Positions 35,746 through 48,017 of a DNA stretch of 64,000 nt are shown piece after piece. The translations under genes were made by a program, and so were the position numbers. The stretch is taken from contig JACSVZ010000022.1 in NCBI GenBank assembly GCA_014706295.1, positions 8,016,830-8,080,829 of the forward strand, in the 5' to 3' direction. The notes beneath the pieces were generated by a model, which was not told where the DNA came from, made no database searches, and saw nothing but the letters and a program-made list of their open reading frames with translations. Positions within the stretch are counted from its first letter, which is position 1, and each line of letters begins with the position of its first letter. This DNA comes from Lycocorax pyrrhopterus obiensis. Its lineage: Eukaryota; Chordata; Aves; Passeriformes; Paradisaeidae.

Positions 35746-38700
35746 GAGAATAAGGGCAAATCAGCCAAAGAAGAGTTTTTGTGCAGGAAACCTGTCCCTA
35801 ATGCTGCCACCTAAATTGGCCATGTCAGGCTGGAACTGTGCTCACCTGGGCTGGGCAGAGCTCCTGCAGACACCCCCCACACCCCACAGCAGCTGCTCCC
35901 AGTTCTCCCAGGATGGCAGCAGGTTTGCAGCCCCTTCCAGGTGGACAGAGGAAAGGGATGGTGTATAAAGGAGTCAGTGGAGCAGGAGGAGCTGGTTTGC
36001 CTTGGGGAGCAGCTGCAGGAAGGACGGATCTTCAGGAGAGGTACAGTGTTTGGGGGATGCTGTGCTCTGAAGGGGTGTGAGGGCTGTGTGTCCCCTCTGG
36101 TTTCTCTGGCATGAGGTGCCTTCTCTTGTTGTCTGGAAGGAGGAAAAAGGAAAAGAGGGAGGACATCTGGGCACAGCTGTGGCCATGCTAGCTGTTTGCT
36201 TTCCCAGAGGCTTGTGCCTGGCTTTTGGAGTCAGGGAAGGCGGTCTCCAGGCTTGTGTGTCCTCTGAGAGGTCTGGCTCAAGCAGTGACCCCTGCCTTGT
36301 GTTTATGCAGGACCTGATGGTGGCAGCTCTTCTGAAATTTCATTCTGGGAGTTGGGGGAAGAATGTGACCTGAATTCAGTAATGAATAGTGGCCCTCCTT
36401 CATGGGCTGGTGGCCTCCCTAGCTTGGTTTTTGCTGAGCTGTGCCTTGTGTTCACCCTCTGGCACTACAGGGTTAATAAATTGCTACCTCTGGTTACAAG
36501 CACCTTAGGACACAAGGATTAAGTGGTCATCTGTGCTTAAAAGCACACCTAGCAGTAGGTGAGGTGGCTACAAACCATGTGTTAGTGCTTTAAGTTCCTA
36601 ATAACTGATAGATGGGTAAGTTTTAAGCAACTTCAAGTATTTGAGCTGTTTGTAATTTCTCTGTTGCTGTGTCTGTAGCCTGAGCAGAGTTTTGCACTGT
36701 CTTCTCATGGTAGTGGACCCCACGAAAATTTTGGTCTGGCATTTTTATTGTAGGGGACTGAAAAGGGGAGAAGTGAACTTTGACAGAAGAGGACAAATAG
36801 TGTCACCTGATGGGACTAACACCAGAAGGAAATCCATTATAATGGTTAAACTAAGTCTTTCTGTCACCGGTCACAGAGCAGCTTGTAAGAGTTAAACATG
36901 AAGCAACTTCACTTTCAGGGATGTCAACATGATTTGCTACATGGTTCTACTTAATTTGTTACTATATTTACACTTACAGTAGAGGCTAAATGCTGTGTTG
37001 CTCCATGTTTATGTGGCATCTATTTTTATCCATGAAAGAAAGGAAAAAATGTAGATATTTACTGGAAGGTGTGGGGTCATCATAGCTCTGGAAGAATAAA
37101 TATTCTGAAAAAATAAATCACTTACCTACTTATTGTCACTCTTTGAATTTCACCTGTAGAACCCAGGCAATTCACTTGATTAAATTTAGAGCAAGAAAAA
37201 AATGTTTAGGGCATAAATTTCTATTGGTTTTCTATTTCAAATGGCCTTTTATGCTAAGAAGTTGATGGGAGCATATTTTGCTGGTTCCCCATCCACCTGG
37301 TGCTGAATATGCAAGAATTTCTACAAAAGTTGGTCAAAACTCTAGTGGGAAGAATATCTGTGCAATAAAAATGAGGAAGAAAAAGCCCTTTATACAGAGC
37401 TCAGTCCTGTGTTCAGATGCATGCCAGGGCAACTCAGGTGTTAGGGTAAGGACTGGAAATAGCAGAGAGCTGGGCTTGAGACTGCAGTGAGGTCGAAGGA
37501 GTCCTTGAGGCAAAGCCTGTGGTGGTTTTCTACTTTTTTGTAAACGTGAGGGGAATCTTGTCAAGTTCTTTGAGGTGTGATGAGAAGAATAGCACGGAGT
37601 ATTTCAAACCTGGGTTGTATATGGATCTTTTAGTGGTACATAATCACGAGCTCTGGCAAACTGTGCTGCCAGGTGCCTTTTGTCTTCAAAAAATCCAGTG
37701 GAAGGGAGAAACCCTCAAGGTTTAAAAGGAGGAGGGTGGATGGGAAGGGAGTGGTGTTGTGTTGCATCATTGCAGGGTGTGTGTAGCAGAGGAGCTGGTA
37801 CCTGTTCGTGCACATGTGGACTGGGGCCTTCGGTGTCAGGCACGTGCTCCTGGCTGCCAGTGCCCTCTGGACAGGGTGGGTGAGCACCAGGGAGACTGGT
37901 GAGCAGCTGGGGAAGGAAAGGACTGGTGCACAGGGAGGACTGGGACAACAGCGCAAAGCCAGTGGGGATCTGAGAGAAGTGCAGGACTCCCTGCGGGCAG
38001 TGCCAGTCCCCACCCTGTGCATGCACACGTTGGCATGACAGGAAAACCCCTCTGCTGCAGGTGGGACGGGCTGCAAGTCCTTCAACTCCTCTTTACCCCA
38101 CTTTCAGGTCCCCCCACCAATGCTATGGCAGCATTTAGGGAAAAATATATGCTGGCTGTACTCGGAGGCTTGGCATCTTCTCCCAGCACCAGCTGGTGAG
38201 GCTGCCCTCTGCGTGTCCCCAGCCCTGCTGTCCCTGTGCTGTCCTCCCCAGCTCAGGGGCAGGGCACACCAGGCCTGCTGGGTGCAGAGTGGCTCCTGTG
38301 CAGCTGCCAGCAGCCAGGGTGGCAGCGTGGGCTGTGCCCAGGGGCTGCTGTGCAGATGATGGCTTTGTCTCTGTTTACTGGAGTGCATCTCGTACCCAGA
38401 GTCCTCCCCAGTGCATCTCCCCCTTCCCACCTCCCCACTGACAACCCCTCCGAGTTGGGCTCCTCTACTAAAAATTGGTTGGGAATGAAGGAGGGGGGAG
38501 AAACTTTATTAGTGTTATACATTATTTTCCTTCTCTCCCTTCTCCCCCCTTCCCTTGCTGCATGATGAATTGCCTGGTACTGAGCTGGTAGCTCCAGCCC
38601 AGGCACTTAGCAATCTCCTCCTGGTCCCTTGCACAGACAGATGGGACGGCCCATGTCTTGACCGTGATTGATTAGCTGGAGAAAGCCTGTTGAGTGGAGT

Positions 38701-41700
38701 TCCATGAAGATTGATGCTTTATCCTTCTAACAGCATTTCCAAAAAGTTTCTATTACATTTTGATTATGTTTATAGAATCTCACTGGTCTCCAGGAAGATT
38801 CAATCTTCTTTTTCCCCCTCTCCCCTCTGTGCAATGTGTGTAACTTCCCTCCCGTGCATATGCTGTTCATCCATCTCTTACCTTTATTCTTTTAGGGGTG
38901 CCCCCAGAGGCCTCTCAGGACAGGTCCCTTCCCATGTCCCTCCTGTCCCTCTGCACAGGTACCTCCTTTCTAGTCAGTGCCCTCCGACTTGTTGAGGCCA
39001 CAGGCAAAGCAGGAGCTCCCCAGCACGAGGCCTCACAAAGCTGCAGAGCAGGAGGAAGGAGTGCTATCTGTGACAGCTTGGTGGAGAACTGAAACATGAA
39101 GAGCCCCTGTTTCCCGGTGCACGAGGCTGTGGCTCCTACCTGCCCCCAAATACCTGCTTTGCTCTTGGTTTCCTACAGCTGGAGGACTCTGCCTGTCCCA
39201 GCTCAGTTCATATCAGCTCATATGAAAGTCTTAGAAGCTGTAGGAATCTTTGAACCTGGGGATTAGTGTGTTTGGCCATGGAGGGGGTCAGAAGGATGAG
39301 CTATTTCAGCATTGCAAACTGCCCTGTTGCAGCTGGGTGTGAGGAGAGGGCAGAGCATGTGCCAGTGCTGGTTGAACTTCAGTGTCACTGTAAGAAGAGA
39401 ATTTTCTTTTACAGGGGAGGCTCAAGTCCTGTGCAGTGTGGCCTGGGGTTACCCATCTAGGAAGGCTGATGTATTTTTTCAGTAGCTCCACAGCATGTGT
39501 GTGTGATTTTTAAGTAATTACTACAGTGTAGTGCTGGAAAATGTGCTCTCTGCTGCACGGAAGCAAAGACAATGTTGGTCCCTAACATCACACAAGTCAA
39601 CTTTGAAATGCTGGGCTCCTCTAGTGTTAGCAAGGAACCTTTTCAGTTGGTTCCTAATTGGAGCAAATAATTATATTACCAAATCTTATTAAGAAACTGG
39701 CTCTTCTGGTCTGTCCTTCTTATTTAATTAAACATAGGGCTTTTTTTGTGGAACAAGTCACAGGCAGACACCTTGCCTTCACTCTGGTGTCCTCTCTAGG
39801 AAGCAGAGATGCTTCCCTTGGGCCAGCTCAGCAAATGAGTGGGAGCGGCATGTCCTGAGCAGTGGGAACCGTCCCCTGCAGCAGCCCCAGGGCTGTGTAC
39901 GTTCACCTGCGTGGGCCGAGCACACCTGGGGATGGGAAACTGCTTGTGGCTGCCTGCCTGCTGCTGTCTGTGGGGAGGAGGATGTAATCTACTGTCTGCT
40001 GTTCTCCCTCAGTCTCCAGGGACTGTGGCTCTGTGTCCCAAAACCTGGGATTTAGCAGTGAGGTGAACAGGAGCGTGTCCCAGAAGGTACTGGTGTGATG
40101 CTGTGACCACTGTCACCTCACAGGGACCCCCTCCTCCCCAGCCAGCACAGCGCAGTCCCCTGGGGCAGGTGCACAGGCACTGGCTGTGCCCTGTGCTGAG
40201 TGGTAAATACAGACAGGGAACACCAAGCCAGCGTGTGCAGGCTGAGCCCCACTGTTTGGGGTAACCTGGGAGAGGGCAGATGCTCCCTAAAGCTCTGGAA
40301 GAGAGGGAGGGGATGCAGGGGATGGGGCTGCCTAAGGCTGCGTGGCTGCTGTGATGGCAGGAATCATAGCACAGGTATTTATTCATGTCCTGGTGAGCTT
40401 CTCAGGGCTGGACAGGAGCTGTGACCTGGTTTACACTTGAGAAATTGGGATCAAAGGAATGATAAACAGTAACTGAGGAGGCAGGCGAGAGGCAAAGACA
40501 GGATCAGTGCTGTCACAGAAGAGCCTTCCTTGTCCTAATGCTTTTCCAGGGCCTCACAAGTGATGTGGCACCTTGGTGGCTCAGCAGGGCACTCTGGAGG
40601 TTCTCTTCTCCTTCCTATACTGTCCCTTTGTCAGGACACTGGTGCAGCATTCCTTCTTCCAGGCACCACCACTTGCCCAGTGTTTTAGCTTTATGCTCAG
40701 CTTGGCCTCTGGTTAAATGTCACTGTGCTTGAGTGCTCCTGGGTGTGTGGTGAGGTGGCAGCTCTGCTGGGCAGCCTTGTCAAGGCAATGCAGTGATTGA
40801 CCTGCAGCTTGGGGGTTTTGTTCCTTGGTTGGGGTCAACTTGTCCCAGCTGAGCTTCGTGCCCTTGAAGTGATCCCCTTCCCACAGGCTGGAGCCAGGCA
40901 AAGCTGGCTCAGGTGCTCCCCTGCTACTCAGCAGGATGGACACGGCCTGCGTGGGTCTGCAGAGGGGATGTTGTGCCCCCATCATGAGCAGGGAGGCCAC
41001 AGGGCATGCAAGGCATCAGCTGGGCTCCCAGCCCCTGCACCACTGGGGGTGTGCAAACAGCCAGATGCCTGGTGCTGGAACCTGCTGGGGTGCCAGTGTT
41101 AGTGCAAGCAATGCAAGCACTTCTGCTGTAATTTTGTGTGCCCCTTCTCCTTGTGTAACACCCCTCTGGGCAGGCAGCCCATGATCTGCATGGGAGAAGT
41201 GTGTGTGTGTGTTTCCCCTCCCTCTGCAGGAGAATGTGGTGCCCTGGGATGCATCCCTCAAACCCCTGAGGGCTCTCCCTCCCCATTAGCTTGCCTGCCT
41301 GCCCCTGCCATACCAGGCTATTCTTTAAAATATAGCCCCCATTTTTTATTCCTGCATTTATTACAAATGCAAATTACAGATGAAAGCATCAACTACACAA
41401 ACCATTACTCAGAGGAGCATCTTTCCAACTGCTGGACTTGGACTGAACAGCTTGTGGTTAATTTGCTATATAATCACTGCCTGCAACAGGAAAGCAAGTG
41501 CTTCAACTGTGCTAATATTATGAAAGGGGAAGTTAACCATAGAGATAAATTCTGAGGAGCTGCAGCTGGGATGAAAGAGGGAAATAAATGTAGCTGGAGT
41601 CCAGGCTTCAGGCTTGCAAAAGTGGCCCCTTGGATATTTAAAGGGATAAAAGATAAGAGTCCAGGTTAAACATGTGTTTTTTGAAGTTGCTTTTAGCCTG

Positions 41701-44700
41701 AATATGTTTTCCCAGAGGCAGAGGATCCCTGCAGCTCCCATTGACCACTGATTGGAGCAGTGCCCTGGGCTGTGCAGGCCTGCCAGTGGAGTACAGTGCC
41801 TGCACTGCCCCGCTGCTGGGAGGCTTCCCGGGGCAGCTGCTGTGGGGAGGTGGGCACTGGGACACAGAGGAGATGAGCACACGGCAATTTAGCTGGCAAC
41901 GATTTTTACCAGGGAGGGGGAGGTTCTTCCCCATCACTCAGGTCTGGTTTTGGCCTCTTGCACAGAAGCCAGGGGCGCTCTGTGGGCTGGTAGAAGCGTG
42001 TCCCCACTGCGGGGTGCTGTGGGGAGGGGTTGGTGCTGTCTCTGGAAACTGCCTGTAGTAGATAACAGGTCCACTTACCCATGGCAGAAGGGATGCTGAG
42101 CTCACTGCAGCAGAGCACTGGCTCAAGAAGAGGTTCTGCCCTAGGACTGAAAGTGTTCCTGTGCTGTGGCAGCGCTCTGTGAGTGCACTGGCTTCACCTG
42201 AACTGGCTTAATACCCCATGCACGAGACTGAAAAAACATTTAAACTTTCCCAAGTACCCAAACCTCCTCAGCCTTTTATTCCAGTGCCTCCAATGTAATT
42301 GCAATACAACACTCATGCTGTTTTGCAAAGTGCTCTAGGGATTAAAAAGTGTTCCTGGAGCTTATCTCCAGGAACAAATCTGAAGTCTTGTCTAACTCTT
42401 TTCTCTGGAGGCTTGGAGAGACAAGAGCTCTAGATTATCAGGGATAGGAGTGGGAAAGTGAATCAGGTTAAGATGGGTGAGCTGGTTCTTATGAAGCAAG
42501 AGATCCAGCAACTCTGCAAATTTACATCCAATGCAGACGCCTTTTCTGACTCTGAAATGTTTGGTTGCTTTTCACTCTTTCCCGGGTCTGGAACAAAATC
42601 CTGGGGTTGGGGAGAGGACATGAGGTGTCAGGGGATGATTTGTACCTGGGAGAAGCTATCTGAGGCCCCTGGGCTGAGGTTACTGCTGGGGGAGCTGCAG
42701 GGCTCCCTGCAGCAAACCCCATGGCACAGAGATGCTGGAGGGGTGCTCAAGCCCCCATTCAGCCCCACCACCAGGAGTAAATTATGCTGGCAGTGCAATA
42801 CACTTGGCAGTGGCAAGAGCCTGCCCTTGCCAGAAATTTGGCTGAGCAACACCAGTAGAAATTGCCACTTAGCTTCCCTGTGCTGGGAGTTGATTTTCAT
42901 GGAATTTTCAGACCATGAGGGCGTGTCCCAAAGGGATGATGCTCGGCGTAGGTGGTGTTAGCCCCACAAACTGGACTTTTGAATGACCGTAACAGGGCTC
43001 TTTTTCCTGAGCTCAGTTTGATTCCTGGACCTTCTTCATCTTAGGGCAGTATCCTCTGGCCTTTTGTTTTTAAACTGACAACATTTTATTCAGTCTTGAG
43101 AGATGAGCATTTCTCTCAAGCTGATGACTAAAAGCATTTTCCTCGCCTCCTGGTTATTTACTATAGGACAGGGGCAACTCCCAGCTCTAACGACTGCAGC
43201 TCCAGGAGTTAATCATTGAACAGGCAGGATGGAGATGTTCAGGGTGCACATGTGAAGAGCAACAGGGCCAGAGGCCCTGTGTGGGCAGGGCAGTGGGAAG
43301 GAGGTGCTATTTGGGGAGAGGGGGAAGAGAGAGCGCGGGTGTCTGGACAATGGCGGGACTGTTGCGTCAGTGCTGGCCTTGCAGTTTGACTCCCCAGTCA
43401 AAACAGATGAGCCATGAGGCTTTGTGCTCAGTCAGGGGAGGGTGCTAGGAGGGGATATCACAGCAAGGGTCATCAAGGCTCAGTCTAGCAGAGACCATTC
43501 TGAGACGTGTGTCATGGTACATGGTGCGCAGCAGCGCTATCTGCTTGGGTTAGGTTATGCCAGCCCAGCTTGACACAGCAAAAATTGTAGGGGAAAGGCA
43601 CTCCCAGGAATGAAGCCCACTTCTCCCTGAGAGCATCACTCAATGCAGAGAACAAGGATGGGGTGCATTTCTTGATGGGACCATTCCTGGCATTTGTTAG
43701 CCTGGTACTCAAAGAGCTGCAGCTGGAAAGAGCAGGGGTTGGACCCTGATCCCTCTGCTCAGACCCCCACAGCCTGTTCCCTTCCCTTGCCATGGCTGGA
43801 AAACCTCCTGCACTGGTGCTGCTCACTGTGGGCATCCCTGTGCAGGGGGAAGCTGGTGGGCACAGGGAGGTGCAACACTGCCTGGTGTGGCTGTGACTGT
43901 GGCGAGCAGGAGCAAGAAGCCAGAGTTTTCAGGCTGCTCGCCCTGGGTCTTTGCATCCAGAAGACAGGGATGGGGGAGAGATGCTCTGAGGAAGGTGTTG
44001 GAGGAGGCTGCTGGCTGGTGGAGCAGCCACGTGTTGCTAACTTCTGCAAAGAGCTGCCCAAAGCTGCAACCGAGGAAATTCCCAGTGCAGCCGTCAGCAA
44101 ACCACAGCTTTGCACAGGCTGATCCCTGAGCATCCTGCTGCGAGGGGAAGGGAAGGAGCTTCAGACAGAGCAAAGCAGCTGAGAGGCAATGCCAGAGCCT
44201 CCGGAGCTGTTGGTGTGACTTGGGCACCCCAAAGGTGGTGGTCTGGTCAAGGTGGTGTTATCAGTGCTGGGTTTTGGGGCACAGATCTCCCAATGGTTTC
44301 AGAGAAGCTTCAGTGCAGAGCAAAGGTGCTCCAGGCTACCCTTGCAGTACCACAGCAGGAGGATACCTGCCTTCTCCAGCATGGGAAGCAAATGCAGAGG
44401 CACTTGCAACACAGATCTTTCTCTTGGAGGGTGAACTAGAATTGCTTTAAAGCTTAAAGCTTCTTTTCCTTTGATCCTGGTGGCGCTAAAACTCTTAGGA
44501 CAGACAGAAAAAGACTGCAAATACCTTAAAGATTGGGAGAGCCAGGAACATGTGAAGAGAGGGATTGTTTATTTAAAGCTAGTCACTTCTGCAGTCCTGT
44601 AATGGGCAACTGCACAATCTGGTTGCATTGAATATTAAGTTTTTGTTGGCTTTCGTAAGTATTTGTTTTGCCCTAGCTTTTCAGAGGTGCTAATTCACTT

Positions 44701-47700
44701 TGTCACCAGGCCCTTTGATTAAAGCAGCTTGTTACCTGCCAAAACTGTCTTCCAGGAGGAGAAATGAGCCGTGGTTAGGGCATGGGCTCTTCTGTGTGCA
44801 GCTCTAAGTGCTTGGGTGCTAGCACCAGAAAATTCAATAGTGTTCTAGTGAATAAAAGGGAAAACACAATAAGCCAGTAAATAACTTGCTAATGTTTCAA
44901 GAGAGAAGGAAAGCCCATTGTTGACAAGGTTCCTCCATAATCTTTACGCATAAGGATAATTCACAACCAAACTCCAAAAAAGGGAAGGATTAATCAATGT
45001 ATGGGACAATTTCTAAAACCAGTTCAAATTTCCTGGAATTTTTGTATGTAAAAATTGCTTTTACTGGTGTAGACAAAAGGCAGGGGTTGTTCAGACTATG
45101 AATTGCTGAAGCAAAAATTGCAGCCATAAATTGAGAAGCTGCTTTTGGTATCTCTGCCCAAAGACTAAATGCTTCAGAGCAAAATCAAAATAAGTGATTT
45201 AAAGAATAATCAATAACATTAAAATGAACTGGCAAAGAAAAGACCCTGCATCTATAATGTATTTTCTAGATGTTTTTAAATAATACATCACAAGCAAACT
45301 CCCGAGTGATGAATTTGGCAGCTGTTTGCAAAAGGTGGCAAACCCAGGTGCTATCCCAGCCTCTGCTCCCCTCCTGGGAAGGTGATGAGCACCCCTGGGG
45401 AATGAGTCTCCTTCCTCATGGAAAATGGGTGTTAGGTAGACCCTAAAGGTGTTTTGATGCCAAAGGCACATCTTTCAAATGTGACTGAGCCTTGGGGTCA
45501 TGCTGGTCTGCAGGCAGACACTCTAACCAGTCAGACAAGATTTTCTTATCTCATCCTGACGGGCTCTGCCTGTGGGGTGTTTGGTGCCTCCTCATCAGCC
45601 CTGCTCTGGAGGGGCTCAGCTGGGTATTGGGGAGCAATAAGCCCCTGCCTGAGAAACCAAGGGGGCTGGAACAGTGCACCTGGGCATGGATGGCTGGTGG
45701 GGCTCAGAGCCTGGCCTGGTGCTGGAGGAGCAGGGTGGGGGTTTGTGGCTGCAGCAGCTCAGCCCTGTGCTTGTCCCCATGCTCTGCTCTGTGCTGGCTC
45801 AGAGCTGGGGCTTTTGACACCACCAAAGGATGGGCTGAGACCTTCATCTCCCTGAGCACACGGACTCTGCTACATCCCCTGCCCCTTGTTTGAGTGGAAT
45901 AGAAATTTTTAAAAATTACCATTTCAAGTTGTCTCCTTAAAAGTCGGAGTAGTGGTATCCAGACAGGCAGAGCTCCTGTTAGTCACTCTGCCAGGGGACA
46001 GCCTGGCAGTGAGGGGAGAAGGAAAGGCATTTGTCTGGTTATTCACTTTTATCTGGTTACACTTTACCTCCCAAAGAAAAGCCTTTGAATGTAAAAATTC
46101 AGCAGTGACTCACAATTTTGTGCCTTTGTTTTAAAACAAAGGCAATTTTCTGTAGCCTTGGGATGTAACTGATCTTTTACCTTTGGTTGGGCTGTTTGTT
46201 AAAGGGAAGATAAAACATGCTGTCCATTGATCTGTCCTCACCCTCAATTGCAGAGCTGGTGAGGAGGGCAGGATTAACTGCTGGGGAGCAGCGTTTCCAA
46301 TCCCAGTGAGTGGAATGTTTTCTCCAAGCACCACACTGCTCTTGCAAAGCAATTCCTTGCTGGACCTGGCAGCTCTGGCACCCTCTCAACCTGCAGTAGG
46401 TGACCTGAAGGTTCCAGCCATGTCCCCAGCCCCTGTGTGTTGGGGGGATGACGTGTGGGGTGCTGCCTCCCTACAAGGACTGAGCTGGGGCTGGTGGAGC
46501 TCATCCCAGCTCGGCTCCATAACCACAGTGGCCACTTAGGAAGCTTCCAAATGCAATTAGACAAATGCACAGGAGAAATGGCCAGACATGTCCATTAAAC
46601 AAAATGATCCTTTCTGGCTCAGGGAGGAGTCCCTGAGCCACAGAGCTGGAGTCTGGAAGGATTGCTAACTTTATGTTCTATAAGCAACTTCTGCTTGCCA
46701 CAGTTGTGGAAGGAGCACTGGTGAGATGTAATGGGTTTGAATTGTGTTTGTGTCCTTACAGCAGATTTTGAAGCACGGGTATTTGTAACCAATAATCAAA
46801 AGTTGCAAGGCTCTGTAAATTATCGTAAACCAGCTTTACTCTGATAGACTCAAAGACTCATTTCTATTCTGATTTTGAGTGAGCTGCATTAACAGAGTGT
46901 AGTTTGGGTTTGGTAGATGCTTGCGTGGTTAAAATCTGGTTGACAAGTTTGCTCAAACTTAACTGTGAGCGCTCTTTGCAGTTCAGCCTCCCTTTCCAGC
47001 ACACCTGGAGAGGAGTCAGCAAAATAGAGATGCTGGCAGAGGTAGGATCAAAGCCAGGCTGTTTTAAAGGAAACAAAAATTGCAAATAAGGAGGGGAAGA
47101 TACACACCAACTTCCTTCCTTTTAACAGAGGAAAGCACATGACTGTTTTGATGGGCTGTCAGGGTCCAGCCACTGCTGTTCTATTGAGAAATTATTGTAT
47201 CTGCCCTTAAGACCAGACATATTTGAAATAACCACCAAATGATACATGATAGCATCAGTGTCTCACATGAATAATGATTGATCACTATTTCAACTGTTCC
47301 TGCCTTGGTATGAAATATCCTGGATATACAGGCAGCAGGAAAAGCCCAAGACCCATTTCAGTTTCTGCACTTGAGGGTACCTTGGATGCCACAGTACTGC
47401 CATCTTTTTTATGCTTAGAAACTGTGCAGTTATGTCACTGGACCTCTAAATTTTAAGACTTTGGTTTGCTGTTCATTTTAGCAGCTTTTTGCCACTTTCA
47501 GTTTTCAATTTCTTGGCCTTTAGCAGTAGAATCTGACTCCAACTGGACTCTACAGGAATGACAAATTCAGGTGATGGGTAAAGCATGGCTCACTTGCTTC
47601 ACACGTGTTTCTGCAGAAGGACAGCATCACCAAGAGCTTCATGTGGAACTGTCCCTGCAGCACCTAAGGATGCTTTCTGAAGGGGGTTGGCTGGAGCTAT

Positions 47701-47926
47701 TTCTCGTACAAGAGTAAAGGATACACTTCAGCTGGATGTGACCCTGAATAAAATAAAAAGGTGTCTCAACCCTCCTGAAGGGGGCCATGGGTGGTGTTGG
47801 CACTTCCCCTTAGGTGCTACCTGGGTTACTCTAAGCAACTCCCTGGATACAGACAGGAAAGTTGGGGAAAGAGCATGGTTTAGAGAATAGAGTTGGATCC
47901 TCTTCTCCCGGACCACAGTCACAGCT
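35746..47926. other. Non-coding, G-rich + strand, no gene seen
   Basis: About 12 kb of sequence dominated by GTG/CTG/GGG words on the + strand. A short (GT)7 run lies at 41199-41212. Open frames up to 167 codons (for example 42458-42961, +) show no recognisable domain. A splice-like segment at 38108-38195 is discussed among the findings. AT-rich parts near 41330-41560 and 44860-45300 are repeat-free. No CR1 was seen in the whole stretch. Confidence 0.5.
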
Positions 47927-48017
47927 ATGGTCTGCAAAACCAAAGCACTGCAGGCCCTTCTCCTGCACACACTCTCCTACGTTTGGCTAGTGGCTGCAGA
48001 GGGAGCAGAGCTGGCTG
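47927..48017 (+). other. Candidate first coding exon with signal-peptide-like start
   Basis: An ATG in favourable context (G at -3, G at +4; CAGCTATGG) opens a frame of 30 codons that runs into a donor, GCTG|GTGAGTGCA. The peptide starts MVCKTKALQALLLHTLSYVW and continues LVAAEGAELA. It shows a short basic n-region, a hydrophobic core and small residues (VAA, AEGA) where signal peptidase would cut. The exon would end in phase 1, as is common after signal-peptide exons of secreted and membrane proteins. I do not recognise the protein. No promoter or downstream exon is proven, and hydrophobic 30-codon frames arise by chance, so this is a candidate only. Confidence 0.15.

Noticed and set aside
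41199..41212. (GT)7 run as a possible Z-DNA or regulatory repeat
   Set aside because: Too short to be notable; ordinary dinucleotide repeat.
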